Source: JAJDAT01 sp964570665
Lineage (GTDB): Bacteria; Nitrospinota; Nitrospinia; Nitrospinales; JAJDAT01
DNA: 64,000 nt
NCBI GenBank assembly: GCA_964570665.1
Contig: CAZMZH010000004.1
Span: 124,001-188,000 of the forward strand
Reading direction: 5' to 3'
Part shown: piece after piece, positions 1-9,074 of the stretch
Layout of the letters: each line of letters opens with the position of its first letter
How positions within the stretch are numbered: position 1 is the first letter of the stretch
The notes under the pieces: generated by a model
The model's database searches: none
Told to the model about the DNA's origin: nothing
Seen by the model: only the letters and a program-made list of their open reading frames with translations
Translations under genes and position numbers: made by a program

Positions 1-536
1 ACAGAATTTGTAAAAACTTTTGGAGATAAGGCGAAACAGAAAACTAGGAATACCCCAATCAATGGTAAAAAATATTCTCCCATATCATTTAGTAAAACCA
101 TAAGGCCAATAACTACCAAAACTGAAATGGAATAAGAAAATAAAGCTTCTAACAGCGTGGCAGAAACAACCATTTCAACAGAATGTTCTTGTTTTCTGTG
201 TAAAATGGCTCGACTCGAAACGGTCCATACTTTACCAGGTACATATTTCCATAAGTTAGATACAAACCAATTATATTGAGCCGACCGCACTGATAATAAA
301 AGTCCAATGGCTTTTAAAATAGCGTTCCAAGCAAAAAAGGCTACATAATAAGCCGCTGAAAACGCGATTACAGCCGTAATGGAATAGAGAATGTCAAAAC
401 TCAAATCTAACTTTATGAGTTGATTCCAATTTTTATGAATTGCATTACCAATAAAAACAAAAGCAACCGATAGACCTAAAACGAGACCAATTTTTGTTAG
501 GTATGATTTCTTTTTGTCGCTTTTGGGATCTTCCAT
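1..536 (-). CDS. UPF0104 / lysylphosphatidylglycerol synthase TM-region family protein (partial)
   Basis: The frame opens with an ATG at 536-534 and runs off the left edge, so only about 178 N-terminal residues are visible. They start with a charged MEDPKSDKKK stretch, then several hydrophobic spans, and contain WFVSNLWKYVPGKVW, which matches the conserved (K)Y(I/V)PGKxW loop of the UPF0104/YbhN family of polytopic membrane proteins. Members of this family are found with surface-glycan and lipid-modification genes and are thought to be flippase-like or lipid-modifying. It begins 19 bases after the stop of the upstream membrane protein, so it is probably the last visible gene of the sulfation operon. 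The function is inferred from family and context only. Confidence 0.8.
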   Translation of the reverse strand, partial: MEDPKSDKKKSYLTKIGLVLGLSVAFVFIGNAIHKNWNQLIKLDLSFDILYSITAVIAFSAAYYVAFFAWNAILKAIGLLLSVRSAQYNWFVSNLWKYVPGKVWTVSSRAILHRKQEHSVEMVVSATLLEALFSYSISVLVVIGLMVLLNDMGEYFLPLIGVFLVFCFALSPKVFTNS

Positions 537-555
537 GAGTTTATTTCAACTAACC

Positions 556-2532
556 TTAATCCAGTTTACAAATCTGCCAATTATGATGACCTAATGATTT
601 TTTGGGAATCTTTTCTTTACATTGATCATGTTCCCAACCTTCAAACGCTACTTGAAATTTAGGGCGTCCTTTCAAATCTTCTCGAATTTTCTGTTCGGTT
701 CCTTGCCAGTAAAGGTATCTCGGATAAAGCGCATCCATAGCCATTAAAACTCCAATTGAGTCATAGGGCTTCTTCTTAAAAGTTAACGCTCCAAAAGGAT
801 AAGGAAAGTAAATGGTAGCGTTTGCAGGAGTCTCTTTTGCAACCGCGTCCGCGATTAGATAGGTATCTATATATAAATTTCGGAGATCTTTGGGACCCTC
901 GGTGATTAATATATCATCCGGAGACCGATCCCAATATTTAGTCATAAAGTCAACCCTTGGACCCAGAAAAAAAATAGAAATAACGACAAAGTTTCCTACC
1001 ACGAAAAGCTTAAGAGGATTTCTAATAGAGGTAGAACTAAACAAGTTGGTTAAAACAATCTGTTTTCCATAACGCGTTCTTTCCTCAAAAATAAGAGTTC
1101 CTAAAAAAAGAAGAAGCGTTGGGAATAGTATAAAAAATTCACGGCTAGAAGTTCTAACGGCAATTTGACCAGGATTTTGAAAAAAGAATATGACTCTTTG
1201 CCAAGTCGATTGGTCCATCATCGGGTGTCCTTTGACTAAAACAGAAAATAAAAAAGTAAATCCGACAAAGATTCCTAAAAAATTAAAAAAGATAGCCTTT
1301 TCTAAATCGTCAAACTTAGAATAATAAAACGGAATAACCAAGGTTAAAAGAATACCAAGCCCCCAAACCGACTGGCAAAGCACATTATTTATTGCCTTTG
1401 CCCAAGTCACTTCCGATATTAGCGTTCCCTTTTCGATCCCAAAAATTATAAAAATTCCTAAAAAATACCCAATCGGTATAAGAACTAAAATCGCAGGCCA
1501 TAAGCGATACAACAATGTCTTAAACCGAATGGCTATGACAGGTACAGAAGTAAATAAAACAAAAACTACAAATATAAAAATAAATTTTAATGTATGTTTT
1601 TGTTCTGGGAAAAAAATCAGGCTATATGTCGCCCAGATACCGGAAAAAATTAATGGAAATGAAATCAAATTCCAAAACCATTTAGAATTATTCTCTTTAA
1701 TTAAAAAATAAACTGAAATGGCTAAAGGAACGAAAAATAAAACTGTGAGTTCATAACGAGTCCATTGGGCGCACATGAATAGGAAAGACGATAAAAACAG
1801 TATATCCGGTCGTTTTTTACGGTATGCGATAAACCAATATGTATTAGCCGCAAAAAAATAGAGACCCGCTTGTAAATTATTTAAGTATAAGAATGAATGC
1901 CACCAAATCATTGGAGAAGTGGCTAATAATAAAAGAATTATTAAAGCATGTTTTTGATGAATAAATCTCCTTATGAGCGAATAAAATATGCCAAGAAAAC
2001 TTATATAAAAAAAGGATTGCGTCAATTTGTGGAATGGACTGCCAAACAAATTCCAATAAGAGGAAATCATGTGAAAACCCAAGGTTCGGTTCTGGTCCTC
2101 TACAAACGTTCCATTATGAAAAGCCATAATATTGGACTCTTGAAGGGTTACCTGTCCTAGAGCTTTGTAATAAATACCATCTGGAGTTAATACGGGATAA
2201 AAAAGATTAAAAATAATTGACGGTAAAATCAGCAATCCGATTAATAGAATAGGACCGTTAAACTTTAGTTCTGGTACAAGCCAGGATTTTAATCGATCGC
2301 TTTTTGAAGCTAATTTAAAAAGAACAAATAAGGAAAAAGCTTGGAAAAATAAAAAAGGAATTGGATGAACCCTAATTTTAAAGCAAAGAGCTATCCAAAT
2401 AGACCAAGTGGTAAGAGCAATCCCTATGGGGAATGCTAAAGACAAGCGTTCTGGTATAGGCAAGTCTTTACTAAAAATTCCAGATAGCAGATAACCGGAA
2501 ATCAGAGTAAAACATAAACTAATTAATATCAT
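556..2532 (-). CDS. Polytopic membrane protein, GT-C glycosyltransferase-like
   Basis: A 658-residue protein with an ATG start, 8 bases after the stop of the pyruvate kinase-ATP sulfurylase gene. Hydrophobic segments run from the first residues to about residue 520, followed by a soluble C-terminal part of about 130 residues. A first extracytoplasmic loop after roughly residue 110 carries PDGIYYKALGQ and LGFHMISSYWNLFG, which resembles the acidic-residue loop of lipid-linked GT-C glycosyltransferases. No diagnostic signature could be confirmed by eye, so the enzyme class is an inference. Its place between sulfate-activation genes and a flippase-like protein suggests a role in building a sulfated surface glycan or glycolipid at the cytoplasmic membrane. 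Confidence 0.6.
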   Translation of the reverse strand: MILISLCFTLISGYLLSGIFSKDLPIPERLSLAFPIGIALTTWSIWIALCFKIRVHPIPFLFFQAFSLFVLFKLASKSDRLKSWLVPELKFNGPILLIGLLILPSIIFNLFYPVLTPDGIYYKALGQVTLQESNIMAFHNGTFVEDQNRTLGFHMISSYWNLFGSPFHKLTQSFFYISFLGIFYSLIRRFIHQKHALIILLLLATSPMIWWHSFLYLNNLQAGLYFFAANTYWFIAYRKKRPDILFLSSFLFMCAQWTRYELTVLFFVPLAISVYFLIKENNSKWFWNLISFPLIFSGIWATYSLIFFPEQKHTLKFIFIFVVFVLFTSVPVIAIRFKTLLYRLWPAILVLIPIGYFLGIFIIFGIEKGTLISEVTWAKAINNVLCQSVWGLGILLTLVIPFYYSKFDDLEKAIFFNFLGIFVGFTFLFSVLVKGHPMMDQSTWQRVIFFFQNPGQIAVRTSSREFFILFPTLLLFLGTLIFEERTRYGKQIVLTNLFSSTSIRNPLKLFVVGNFVVISIFFLGPRVDFMTKYWDRSPDDILITEGPKDLRNLYIDTYLIADAVAKETPANATIYFPYPFGALTFKKKPYDSIGVLMAMDALYPRYLYWQGTEQKIREDLKGRPKFQVAFEGWEHDQCKEKIPKKSLGHHNWQICKLD

Positions 2533-2540
2533 CCCGCATA

Positions 2541-4721
2541 TCAGTCGACAAAGATTTTTTCTCCATTTTTCATGGCTTCCATAAGGGTTTCAGAAACATC
2601 TTCGCGAAGTAACCAAGATGGAAGCCCTTCGCCTTTTAATAATAAGTCTCTTACTTTGGTACCGCTTATTTTAAAAACTTCAGAAGGCGTTTTATCTTCT
2701 ACAAAATGATGAGATTTTGTTTCGGGAGAATAAGCCACTTCGCCATAGAAAACAGGAATGATTCCAATATCGCCGATAGTCTCGAATAGCTTAGATACTG
2801 CATCGGGAGCGTAAAAATCCTTAACTCCGGTATGATCTCGTCCTAGGACAAAATGGGAACAACCAAAGTTTTTTCTACAAAGAGCGGTGAATACAGCTTC
2901 TCGCGGTCCCGCATACCTTGAATAAGATGAAAACGCTCCAATTAAAACCTTATTTTTTGGGTACAAGTTATAATCAACCATCGCTTGATAAGCGCGTAAA
3001 ACGATTTCGCCATGAAAATCGCTTTTCTTTTTAGGGCCGATGGCAGGACTAACAAATAAGCCGTCGCAATGATAATCTTCCAAGGCTTTCAATTGGATAA
3101 ACTCATGACCTTTATGAATAACATTGCGGGTGTGAAAACCGACTATGCGAAACCAGTTTTTATGCTCAAAAATAACGCGAGTGTCTTTTGGTTTTAAAAT
3201 ATAGGGTTTAATCGCTCCAGGTTTGGAAAGTCTCTTAACTAATTCAATCTTACCCCCTAAAAATACATTGCCTCCCGCTATTAATTGGGAAACTCCGGGA
3301 TGATCTTTTGAAGTTGTCCCAAACATTTTTTTTGCAAACTGTTTGAGGTCTAGCTCAAAAATATCTTCTACGTTTAAAGTTGCAAATCGCTCTCCTGATA
3401 TTTCATGGGTAAGGGCTATGACATTCCCTTTTTGGAATCGATTGGCGCCGGATCCTGGAATTTGGAGATAAATGGGAAGCGTCCATACATCCCCATTGGG
3501 TAATTTATATTTATCTAATACAGACTCTATTTCATCTTGCGTCATAAACCCTTGCAGAGGAGAGTACACTCCATCGGCTATCTGTTCGCAATCCAATAAA
3601 ACCCGTTCTCCAACTTTTAATTCGGGAAGTCTTTCAATTTCCTCTAAATTGTTAGTTTCAGAAATTCTGTTTATCAAAACTCCGCCATGAGGTTCAATCA
3701 ATAATGACTGTTGATCAATACGCTTTATATCCATTCCAAAACGGGAATAATTCTCATATTGCCCAATAAGCCTAGAAATCATGCTAATGCAGCCTATCGG
3801 GTTTACTCCTATTGCCGTTTCCGCCGCTAAAACAAGCCCATCGGCTCCGTCTAAAAGAGTATTGAAAACGTCATTAACCTCGGCTCGAGTTGGTTTTGCC
3901 TGGGTCACCATGGTTTCAAGAAGATTGGTGGCTACGTAAACTTTTGCATTTCTTTTTTTTGCGGTTTCGATAATATACTTTTGTAATAAAGGAATGGTTT
4001 CAATAGGCTTTTCTCTCGATAAATCGCCTCGATCAATTAGAACCGCATCCGATTCGCTTGCGATAGCGTCCGCATTGGAAACGCCAGAAGAATTTTCTAT
4101 TTTTGAAATAATAAAACTATCTTCACCTGTCAACTTACGAATAAGTTGAACGTCTTCGACCCTTGAAGCGAATGAAAGCGCAAAATGTTTAATCCCAAAA
4201 TTTTTAGCGATTTTGATCGCCTCTTTATCTTTTGAAGAGAGAGGCTCCATTAAAATAGGTCTATTAACCGAAACGGCTTTATTGCTACCCATTATTCCTT
4301 CGGTAACTATTTTTGCTCGTATTTGTCCTGGCTGTTTATCAATCACTTGTACCAAAACACTATTAAAGTCAATGGCAATAAGATCGGAAGTTTGAATTTG
4401 ATCGACCGCGACAGACGGGAAAAAAGTAATTTGTTGAGCGTTTCCAGGAATTTTTTTATCGTAGATATTTAAATAACTTCCTTCCGAAAGAAACACTTCG
4501 CCGCCAATTACTTTACTCGTTCTTACCTGAGCGCCTTCGGTATCTATGCAAATGGGTTTAGGTGTAGCGTTTTGAATAAGAGTTATCACTTCCGATAATT
4601 GGTTGATCGCGGTGTGGGATAAATTAATACGCAACAAATTGACAGGAAGGTCGTTTAATCGTTCTAACACAGTCTTCTTTAGAGAAGCCGGTCCAAGGGT
4701 ACAAAGGATTTCCAAACTCAT
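2541..4721 (-). CDS. Pyruvate kinase-like / sulfate adenylyltransferase fusion
   Basis: A 726-residue two-enzyme fusion. Residues 1 to about 335 are a pyruvate kinase A/B domain: CTLGPAS near residue 7, RINLSH at 31-36, KIEN at 207-210 (usual catalytic Lys and metal-binding Glu), RGDL at 231-234 and PTRAEV at 277-282. The usual DTKG reads DTEG at 60-63. The allosteric C domain is absent. From about residue 350 it is ATP sulfurylase, with VYSPLQGFM, TRNVIHKGHE (the HxxGH-type nucleotide-binding motif), GRDHTGVKDFY and ISGTKVRDLL. The sulfurylase makes APS and PPi from ATP and sulfate. The kinase half could regenerate ATP from the ADP released by the neighbouring APS kinase; this coupling is my inference. 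It lies third in a minus-strand operon after a sulfotransferase and APS kinase. Confidence 0.93.
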   Translation of the reverse strand: MSLEILCTLGPASLKKTVLERLNDLPVNLLRINLSHTAINQLSEVITLIQNATPKPICIDTEGAQVRTSKVIGGEVFLSEGSYLNIYDKKIPGNAQQITFFPSVAVDQIQTSDLIAIDFNSVLVQVIDKQPGQIRAKIVTEGIMGSNKAVSVNRPILMEPLSSKDKEAIKIAKNFGIKHFALSFASRVEDVQLIRKLTGEDSFIISKIENSSGVSNADAIASESDAVLIDRGDLSREKPIETIPLLQKYIIETAKKRNAKVYVATNLLETMVTQAKPTRAEVNDVFNTLLDGADGLVLAAETAIGVNPIGCISMISRLIGQYENYSRFGMDIKRIDQQSLLIEPHGGVLINRISETNNLEEIERLPELKVGERVLLDCEQIADGVYSPLQGFMTQDEIESVLDKYKLPNGDVWTLPIYLQIPGSGANRFQKGNVIALTHEISGERFATLNVEDIFELDLKQFAKKMFGTTSKDHPGVSQLIAGGNVFLGGKIELVKRLSKPGAIKPYILKPKDTRVIFEHKNWFRIVGFHTRNVIHKGHEFIQLKALEDYHCDGLFVSPAIGPKKKSDFHGEIVLRAYQAMVDYNLYPKNKVLIGAFSSYSRYAGPREAVFTALCRKNFGCSHFVLGRDHTGVKDFYAPDAVSKLFETIGDIGIIPVFYGEVAYSPETKSHHFVEDKTPSEVFKISGTKVRDLLLKGEGLPSWLLREDVSETLMEAMKNGEKIFVD

Positions 4722-4806
4722 AATTTAAAAAATATTTCCAAAAGGGAAGGAATTAAGAAGGGAATAAATTGAAAAGAAAATTTATCAATTAATCAAAATA
4801 ATCTCT

Positions 4807-5349
4807 TCAGTTCATCCATTGTCGAATGTGATCCATTAACTTGCGGACGCTTTCTTCAATCGCTTGATTGGCGGTATCTATAATAAGGTCGGGGTTTTCA
4901 GGCGCTTCATAAACATTTTTTTTTGAAAATCCAATCAAATTGTCTATCTTACCTTCCAGGCTTTTTTGATACAACCCCTTGCTATCTCTTTTTATCAATA
5001 TATCCAAAGGAGCTTCAATATATATTTCAAAAAACTTAACGCCAATAGTTTTTCTAGCTTTTTCTCTTGAAATTTTATACGGAGAAATAATTGGGACAAT
5101 GATGACGTCAAAATCTGGCATTTTTTGAACGCAAAGCTCCGCGATCAATCGATTATTCTCCATGATATCTTCCTTAGAAAAGGAAAGATGTTTGTGTAAA
5201 CTTCCACGTATAGCGTCGCCATCTAATATTAATGGTTTTAGGTTATTTTTAAGCAACCGAGTCGAAGTGTTTTCAGCAATCGTCGTTTTGCCAACCCCCG
5301 ACATTCCTGTAAACCATAAAACTAGAGAAGAATTTGCCATGCTTTTCAA
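4807..5349 (-). CDS. cysC: Adenylylsulfate (APS) kinase
   Basis: A 180-residue cytoplasmic kinase that phosphorylates APS to PAPS, the donor for sulfotransferases. The P-loop is GMSGVGKTT near residue 18, followed by LDGDAIR, and LSFSKEDIMENNR corresponds to the APS-kinase region that normally reads GFS...R.EN.RR. The length is normal for a stand-alone CysC, although the segment after the P-loop is more divergent than in Escherichia coli CysC. It begins 11 bases after the sulfotransferase stop and lies upstream of the pyruvate kinase-ATP sulfurylase gene, so all enzymes needed to make and use PAPS are in one operon. The visible ATG gives a short MKSMA extension; the second Met is an alternative start. 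Confidence 0.9.
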   Translation of the reverse strand: MKSMANSSLVLWFTGMSGVGKTTIAENTSTRLLKNNLKPLILDGDAIRGSLHKHLSFSKEDIMENNRLIAELCVQKMPDFDVIIVPIISPYKISREKARKTIGVKFFEIYIEAPLDILIKRDSKGLYQKSLEGKIDNLIGFSKKNVYEAPENPDLIIDTANQAIEESVRKLMDHIRQWMN

Positions 5350-5360
5350 ATTTTAACTTA

Positions 5361-6311
5361 TCATTTTAGTTTCGTTTGCCATTCTGGCTCTCGTCCATAC
5401 TCCAATTGGCCCATTACATCGCCACAAATTTCTTGATATTGATCGATTTTTTGTTGAGGCCAATCTTTCCACTTTGGAAAAGTGTTTTTACGCGATTCAT
5501 GAAACTTTGCAGTTTTTAATTCTCCGTCATATTTAAAGTTTAATTTAGTACCGTTAGGAAAACTCGTTAAATACTGCAACAAACTCGTCATTTCTTCTAA
5601 ATGTCTTGATTTGTCAAAAAGGGTTTCATATTTAATAATTTTTGAATTTGAGTTTTTGGACAAAGTCTCCAAAGCATATTGAGTATGTTTACGCCAATAC
5701 CAACATAGCTTTTGAAACCGTGTAAAAGATTCCCAACGATCGCTAAAGGGATCGCCCACACATCTTTTAGCCGACGCTCTACTTCCTGGAAAAAAACGAA
5801 CCGGGTCTCCAATAGAATAGGGCGCAAAATACCCATTACTTGAAGATCGAACCCAATCCCTGCCATCTCTAATAATAAAGACAGTTTTGGAATTTGGAAA
5901 CACTTTTGGGATAATATCTATTAACCCTACTATTTGAAGGTTGCATTCCGCATAAACGGAATGTTCAAGTCCTGATAAAAACTGGTTTCTAAAATTAAAT
6001 AAAAGTTTCGAAGCTTTCGATTCGGAAATTTTACCCATTTGTCTCGCGGCTGATAGTCCTCTTGGGTTTCCTAAAGGCGTTAGCTTGCCTAACGTCATAT
6101 TAAGCAAACCAAAATCTCTTATTTTTCGAGCAAACTGAGGGTAATTTTTTTTAAAATCAATGATGACAGAATCAAGCCTCCAAACATCAGGTTCCTGATC
6201 TGAATAGCAGTCTGGTATGGCGAGTTCAATCAACTCGGATATAAAGCGGGTAGCAGTCCTTCCTGCCGAGGTCACAAAAATACAAGGTTTTTCTATTGTG
6301 CATGTGGACAT
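5361..6311 (-). CDS. Sulfotransferase family protein
   Basis: A 316-residue protein and the first gene of the minus-strand operon. The N-terminal IFVTSAGRTATRFI fits the 5'-phosphosulfate-binding loop, and VFIIRDGRDWVRSS fits the 3'-phosphate-binding motif (usually RDPRD) of PAPS-dependent sulfotransferases. A conserved late element, KYETLFDKSRHLEEM, resembles the region that closes the active site in this fold. No signal peptide or membrane span is visible, so it probably acts in the cytoplasm. The acceptor cannot be named from sequence; the downstream GT-C-like and flippase-like genes point to a lipid-linked sugar or glycolipid. No clear Shine-Dalgarno precedes the ATG, which may mean a short or unusual leader. 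Confidence 0.87.
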   Translation of the reverse strand: MSTCTIEKPCIFVTSAGRTATRFISELIELAIPDCYSDQEPDVWRLDSVIIDFKKNYPQFARKIRDFGLLNMTLGKLTPLGNPRGLSAARQMGKISESKASKLLFNFRNQFLSGLEHSVYAECNLQIVGLIDIIPKVFPNSKTVFIIRDGRDWVRSSSNGYFAPYSIGDPVRFFPGSRASAKRCVGDPFSDRWESFTRFQKLCWYWRKHTQYALETLSKNSNSKIIKYETLFDKSRHLEEMTSLLQYLTSFPNGTKLNFKYDGELKTAKFHESRKNTFPKWKDWPQQKIDQYQEICGDVMGQLEYGREPEWQTKLK

Positions 6312-6451
6312 TTAACTAGAAACCCTGTAAACAAAAATCCTAATAAAGAGGAAAATTAAAATAAATGATTTTTTCTAGGATGGATATGAAGAAAGTGTTG
6401 AAGAAATAAAATATTACTAATGAAGAGGAATAACTATAAAAATTAAAAGGA

Positions 6452-6856
6452 TTATTCCTCCAGCCCAAATAACCTCATATAGTAAGAAAAGGAGTCTTTT
6501 ACGGTGATGATCCCGACAATTTCCCCACCATCTGTAATGGTAAGGTGCCTTGTGTTATTGTCAGTCATAAACTCAATACCCTGTAAAACATGTTGGTGCC
6601 TATCCATCGTATAAATTGGGACGTTCATTATTTCAGAAATTGGAGTTTCATTAGACAAACCAGATCCAACTACTTTTCTTGTAAAATCTCTTTCGGTAAC
6701 AATTCCCGTAAACTCACCATCTACTTTAATTAGAATTGCGCTAACGCCTTCTGCTTCCATTAATTTTGCGGCGGCTTGAACTGTCTCCTTTGAGTCAATA
6801 CTCGTAACAGGAGATTTCATATAATCGCCTAAATGTTCTTTGGGCTCCTCAGACAT
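6452..6856 (-). CDS. Tandem CBS-domain protein
   Basis: A 134-residue protein that is essentially a Bateman module: CBS1 covers about residues 10-65 (MKSPVTSID, VDGEFTGIVTERDF) and CBS2 about 72-130 (MNVPIYTMD, TDGGEIVGIITVKD). CBS pairs bind adenosine nucleotides and act as energy or redox sensors, usually by regulating a partner protein. No catalytic domain is fused, so the partner is unknown. The start is well supported: a GGAGG ribosome-binding site lies 5 bases before the ATG on the minus strand. It appears to be a single-gene unit, with about 140 bases of AT-rich DNA separating it from the sulfotransferase operon. Confidence 0.88.
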   Translation of the reverse strand: MSEEPKEHLGDYMKSPVTSIDSKETVQAAAKLMEAEGVSAILIKVDGEFTGIVTERDFTRKVVGSGLSNETPISEIMNVPIYTMDRHQHVLQGIEFMTDNNTRHLTITDGGEIVGIITVKDSFSYYMRLFGLEE

Positions 6857-6965
6857 TATTGCCTCCTACTTTTTTATCTAATAATCTAAACTACTATATT
6901 AGTAAATCTAAAATTTAATTCCTATTTTGAAATAAAATTTTATTAAAATCTTACTATAAAATATT

Positions 6966-7433
6966 TTACCCCTTAATCAAAGGGATGATTTCAGTTTTAA
7001 CAGTTTCGTCACACAATTGCAATAAACCAACCGTAATTGGTAAATCGAACCTTTTTGGCCCTGCGCTACCTGGGTTGAAGTATAGGGTTTTGCCTACTCG
7101 TTGGCTAAGGGGTTTATGAGAATGGCCAAAAATAACGATATTTTGTATTTTAACGTTATCCTCTTCATGCGGCGCTGGAATATCTTTAACTATATGTTTG
7201 ATTAGAATATTCTTTTCGTATAACTTAAAACTTAATTGTTCTTTATATTTTGAAGGTAACCCCCAATCGTTATTGCCCAAAACAGCTTTAACAGGAGCCA
7301 ACGATTCTAATTCAATCAAAACATCTTGATCGCCAATATCTCCAGCGTGAGCTATTAAATCCACTCCTTCAAAAACACTAAACACTTCCGATCTTACCAA
7401 ATTATGCGTGTCTGATATTACCCCAATTCTCAC
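6966..7433 (-). CDS. YfcE/MJ0936-type metallophosphoesterase
   Basis: A 155-residue protein with the metallophosphoesterase signature in order: DTHN near residue 8, GDIGD near 32, GNND near 53, and GHSH with a following FNPGSAG near 123 and 141. These ligands bind a di-metal centre in small bacterial phosphodiesterases of the YfcE/MJ0936 family. The natural substrate of these enzymes is generally not known. The start is GTG, preceded by an AAAGGA ribosome-binding site. It follows the SYLF gene by 44 bases and may be co-transcribed with it. No signal peptide is seen, so it is cytoplasmic. Confidence 0.87.
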   Translation of the reverse strand: MRIGVISDTHNLVRSEVFSVFEGVDLIAHAGDIGDQDVLIELESLAPVKAVLGNNDWGLPSKYKEQLSFKLYEKNILIKHIVKDIPAPHEEDNVKIQNIVIFGHSHKPLSQRVGKTLYFNPGSAGPKRFDLPITVGLLQLCDETVKTEIIPLIKG

Positions 7434-7477
7434 AAAGTCCTTTGAAACCCCTAAAGATAAACTTTTTATTAATTTGA

Positions 7478-8056
7478 TTACTTTTTCAATTTGGTAAACT
7501 TTGAGCCTTCTAAAGTCAGGTTATACATCAAACCTTTTTGACCAAAAACAAAAGCAACGATGGGATCTTTAACATTAGTCGTATCTAGCGAATCGCCCAC
7601 TCCTAGAGTAACTAAAGCGACAGAACCATCGACGCCAGCTTTCCAGCCTTCACTATTTCTGAACTCATTTAAAGCTTTATTTTCCATAAAAACTAGGATG
7701 ACTGTTTTTGCTTGAGCCCCAAACTGAAATCCGAAAGAAGCGGCTATAGTGCTGTAATAATCGACAGTTTTGTTATTTATCCTAAGTGCGCCTTCCCCAT
7801 ACTCGCCACCAATTCCAAACCCCGCTTTTATTACCTGTGGAAAAATCAAAGTTCCTTTAGATCCTTTTAAAAAGGATTCAGCGCCAGGGACTTCTTTATA
7901 AAAACTTTTCAAAGCTTCATTAACGCCAATTTCAATTTCCTTAACTGATGCAGCATAGGCTGAATTGATTTGAGCTAAAAAAAATAAACCAATAAATAAA
8001 AAGAAGGAAAATGAATAAAAAACTTTCTTTGAACTATATTCTTTAAAAGTACTCAA
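7478..8056 (-). CDS. SYLF/Ysc84-domain lipid-binding protein, secreted
   Basis: A 192-residue protein with an N-terminal signal peptide ending near NSAYA (about residue 36). The mature part shows the SYLF/YSC84 fold hallmarks: GTLIFPQVIKAGFGIGGEYGEGAL, YYSTIAASFGFQFGAQ and GVDGSVALVTLG. Proteins of this family bind lipids, and bacterial members are periplasmic or outer-membrane associated. The start appears to be TTG; I see no better in-frame ATG upstream. It lies upstream of the phosphoesterase on the same strand. Function beyond lipid binding cannot be assigned. Confidence 0.85.
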   Translation of the reverse strand: MSTFKEYSSKKVFYSFSFFLFIGLFFLAQINSAYAASVKEIEIGVNEALKSFYKEVPGAESFLKGSKGTLIFPQVIKAGFGIGGEYGEGALRINNKTVDYYSTIAASFGFQFGAQAKTVILVFMENKALNEFRNSEGWKAGVDGSVALVTLGVGDSLDTTNVKDPIVAFVFGQKGLMYNLTLEGSKFTKLKK

Positions 8057-8115
8057 TATTTTATCATCCAGAAATTTTAATAATATAAAGTAATGAACCT
8101 AAGCTTATAAAATAA

Positions 8116-8769
8116 CTATTCCTCTTTTAATTTATGTTCGATTTCTTTTCTTTGTTCAATTTCGTTTTTCAGGTTTTCATTGGCTTTAATAAGTTCTTCT
8201 GTCTTTTCCTCAACCATTTTTTCCAGGTTACCCATATACATTTTTAATTTTTGTTCTGCTTTTCTTGTTTGGCGAACTTCTGATTTTAATTGTTCGTTCG
8301 CTTTAATAAGATCGACAGTCCGTTCTTCAACAACTTCTTCTAAATAACCGCTATATTTTTTTAATTTATGCAAAGCCTTTTTAAGCTTTAAATGGGTTTG
8401 GACCCTGGCTAACACTTCTTCTTGTCTAAATGGCTTTGTAATGTAATCTACGGCCCCTAAAGAAAAGCCTTTTAGCATATCTTCAGTTTCTGTTTTCGCT
8501 GTAATAAATAATATGGGGACGTTTACCATATTTTCAAACGATTTTAATCGTTTACAAGTTTCAAAACCGTCAATTCCGTTAGGCATCATGACATCTAATA
8601 AAATCAGGTCTATTGGATTCTTTTCAACAATTTTAAGGGCTATTTCTCCACTTGGCGCTGCGAAAATCGTATACTTTTCAATTTCTAGAGTTTTTCGCAA
8701 AACATCGATATTCATTGGAGTGTCATCAACTAACAGAATAGAGCTACCCACTAAATCTTCATTATTCAT
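8116..8769 (-). CDS. Response regulator: receiver domain with duplicated coiled coil, no output domain
   Basis: A 217-residue protein. Residues 10-125 are a receiver domain with the acidic pair in LLVDDTP, the phospho-acceptor Asp in LILLDVMMPNG, the conserved Thr in LFITAKT and Lys in ITKPF. The rest is a charged coiled coil in two similar halves (YSGYLEEVVEERT... and YMGNLEKMVEEKT..., each ending in a KANE.LK repeat). Proteins with this start usually continue into a histidine kinase, cyclase or phosphatase, but here the frame stops after HKLKEE. It may work as a single-domain regulator that dimerises or docks on another protein, or it may have lost a C-terminal domain. About 305 bases of AT-rich non-coding DNA lie upstream. 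Confidence 0.88.
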   Translation of the reverse strand: MNNEDLVGSSILLVDDTPMNIDVLRKTLEIEKYTIFAAPSGEIALKIVEKNPIDLILLDVMMPNGIDGFETCKRLKSFENMVNVPILFITAKTETEDMLKGFSLGAVDYITKPFRQEEVLARVQTHLKLKKALHKLKKYSGYLEEVVEERTVDLIKANEQLKSEVRQTRKAEQKLKMYMGNLEKMVEEKTEELIKANENLKNEIEQRKEIEHKLKEE

Positions 8770-9074
8770 GTTATGTCCTAATTAGTTTTCCAATTTATTT
8801 AATTATTTTGGAACAAGACTTAAAAAAGATAATGAACCTCAATCGACCAATCCCATTAAAGTCTTCTAATTTATTTGCTTTCCACTCCTAATTAATGCAT
8901 CGCTATTTAAGAGAGGCCTAAAATTTATTACTTTCAGCTTAAACCAATAAGTACTTGAAAAATTATGATTTAAATTTTACTACATTATTCGGGAAATAAA
9001 AGAAAAACAAAAAAAAGGAAGGAAAATTCATTAAAACATTTTGGGTGTCGTTTTTTAAAATTTAATAACTTTAA
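8770..9074. other. AT-rich intergenic stretch with no gene seen
   Basis: About 305 bases between the response regulator start and the end of the second DUF507 gene. It is very AT-rich, has no reading frame that looks like a protein and no strong inverted repeat. It presumably holds the regulator's promoter, but I could not pick a convincing -35/-10 pair. Confidence 0.5.
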
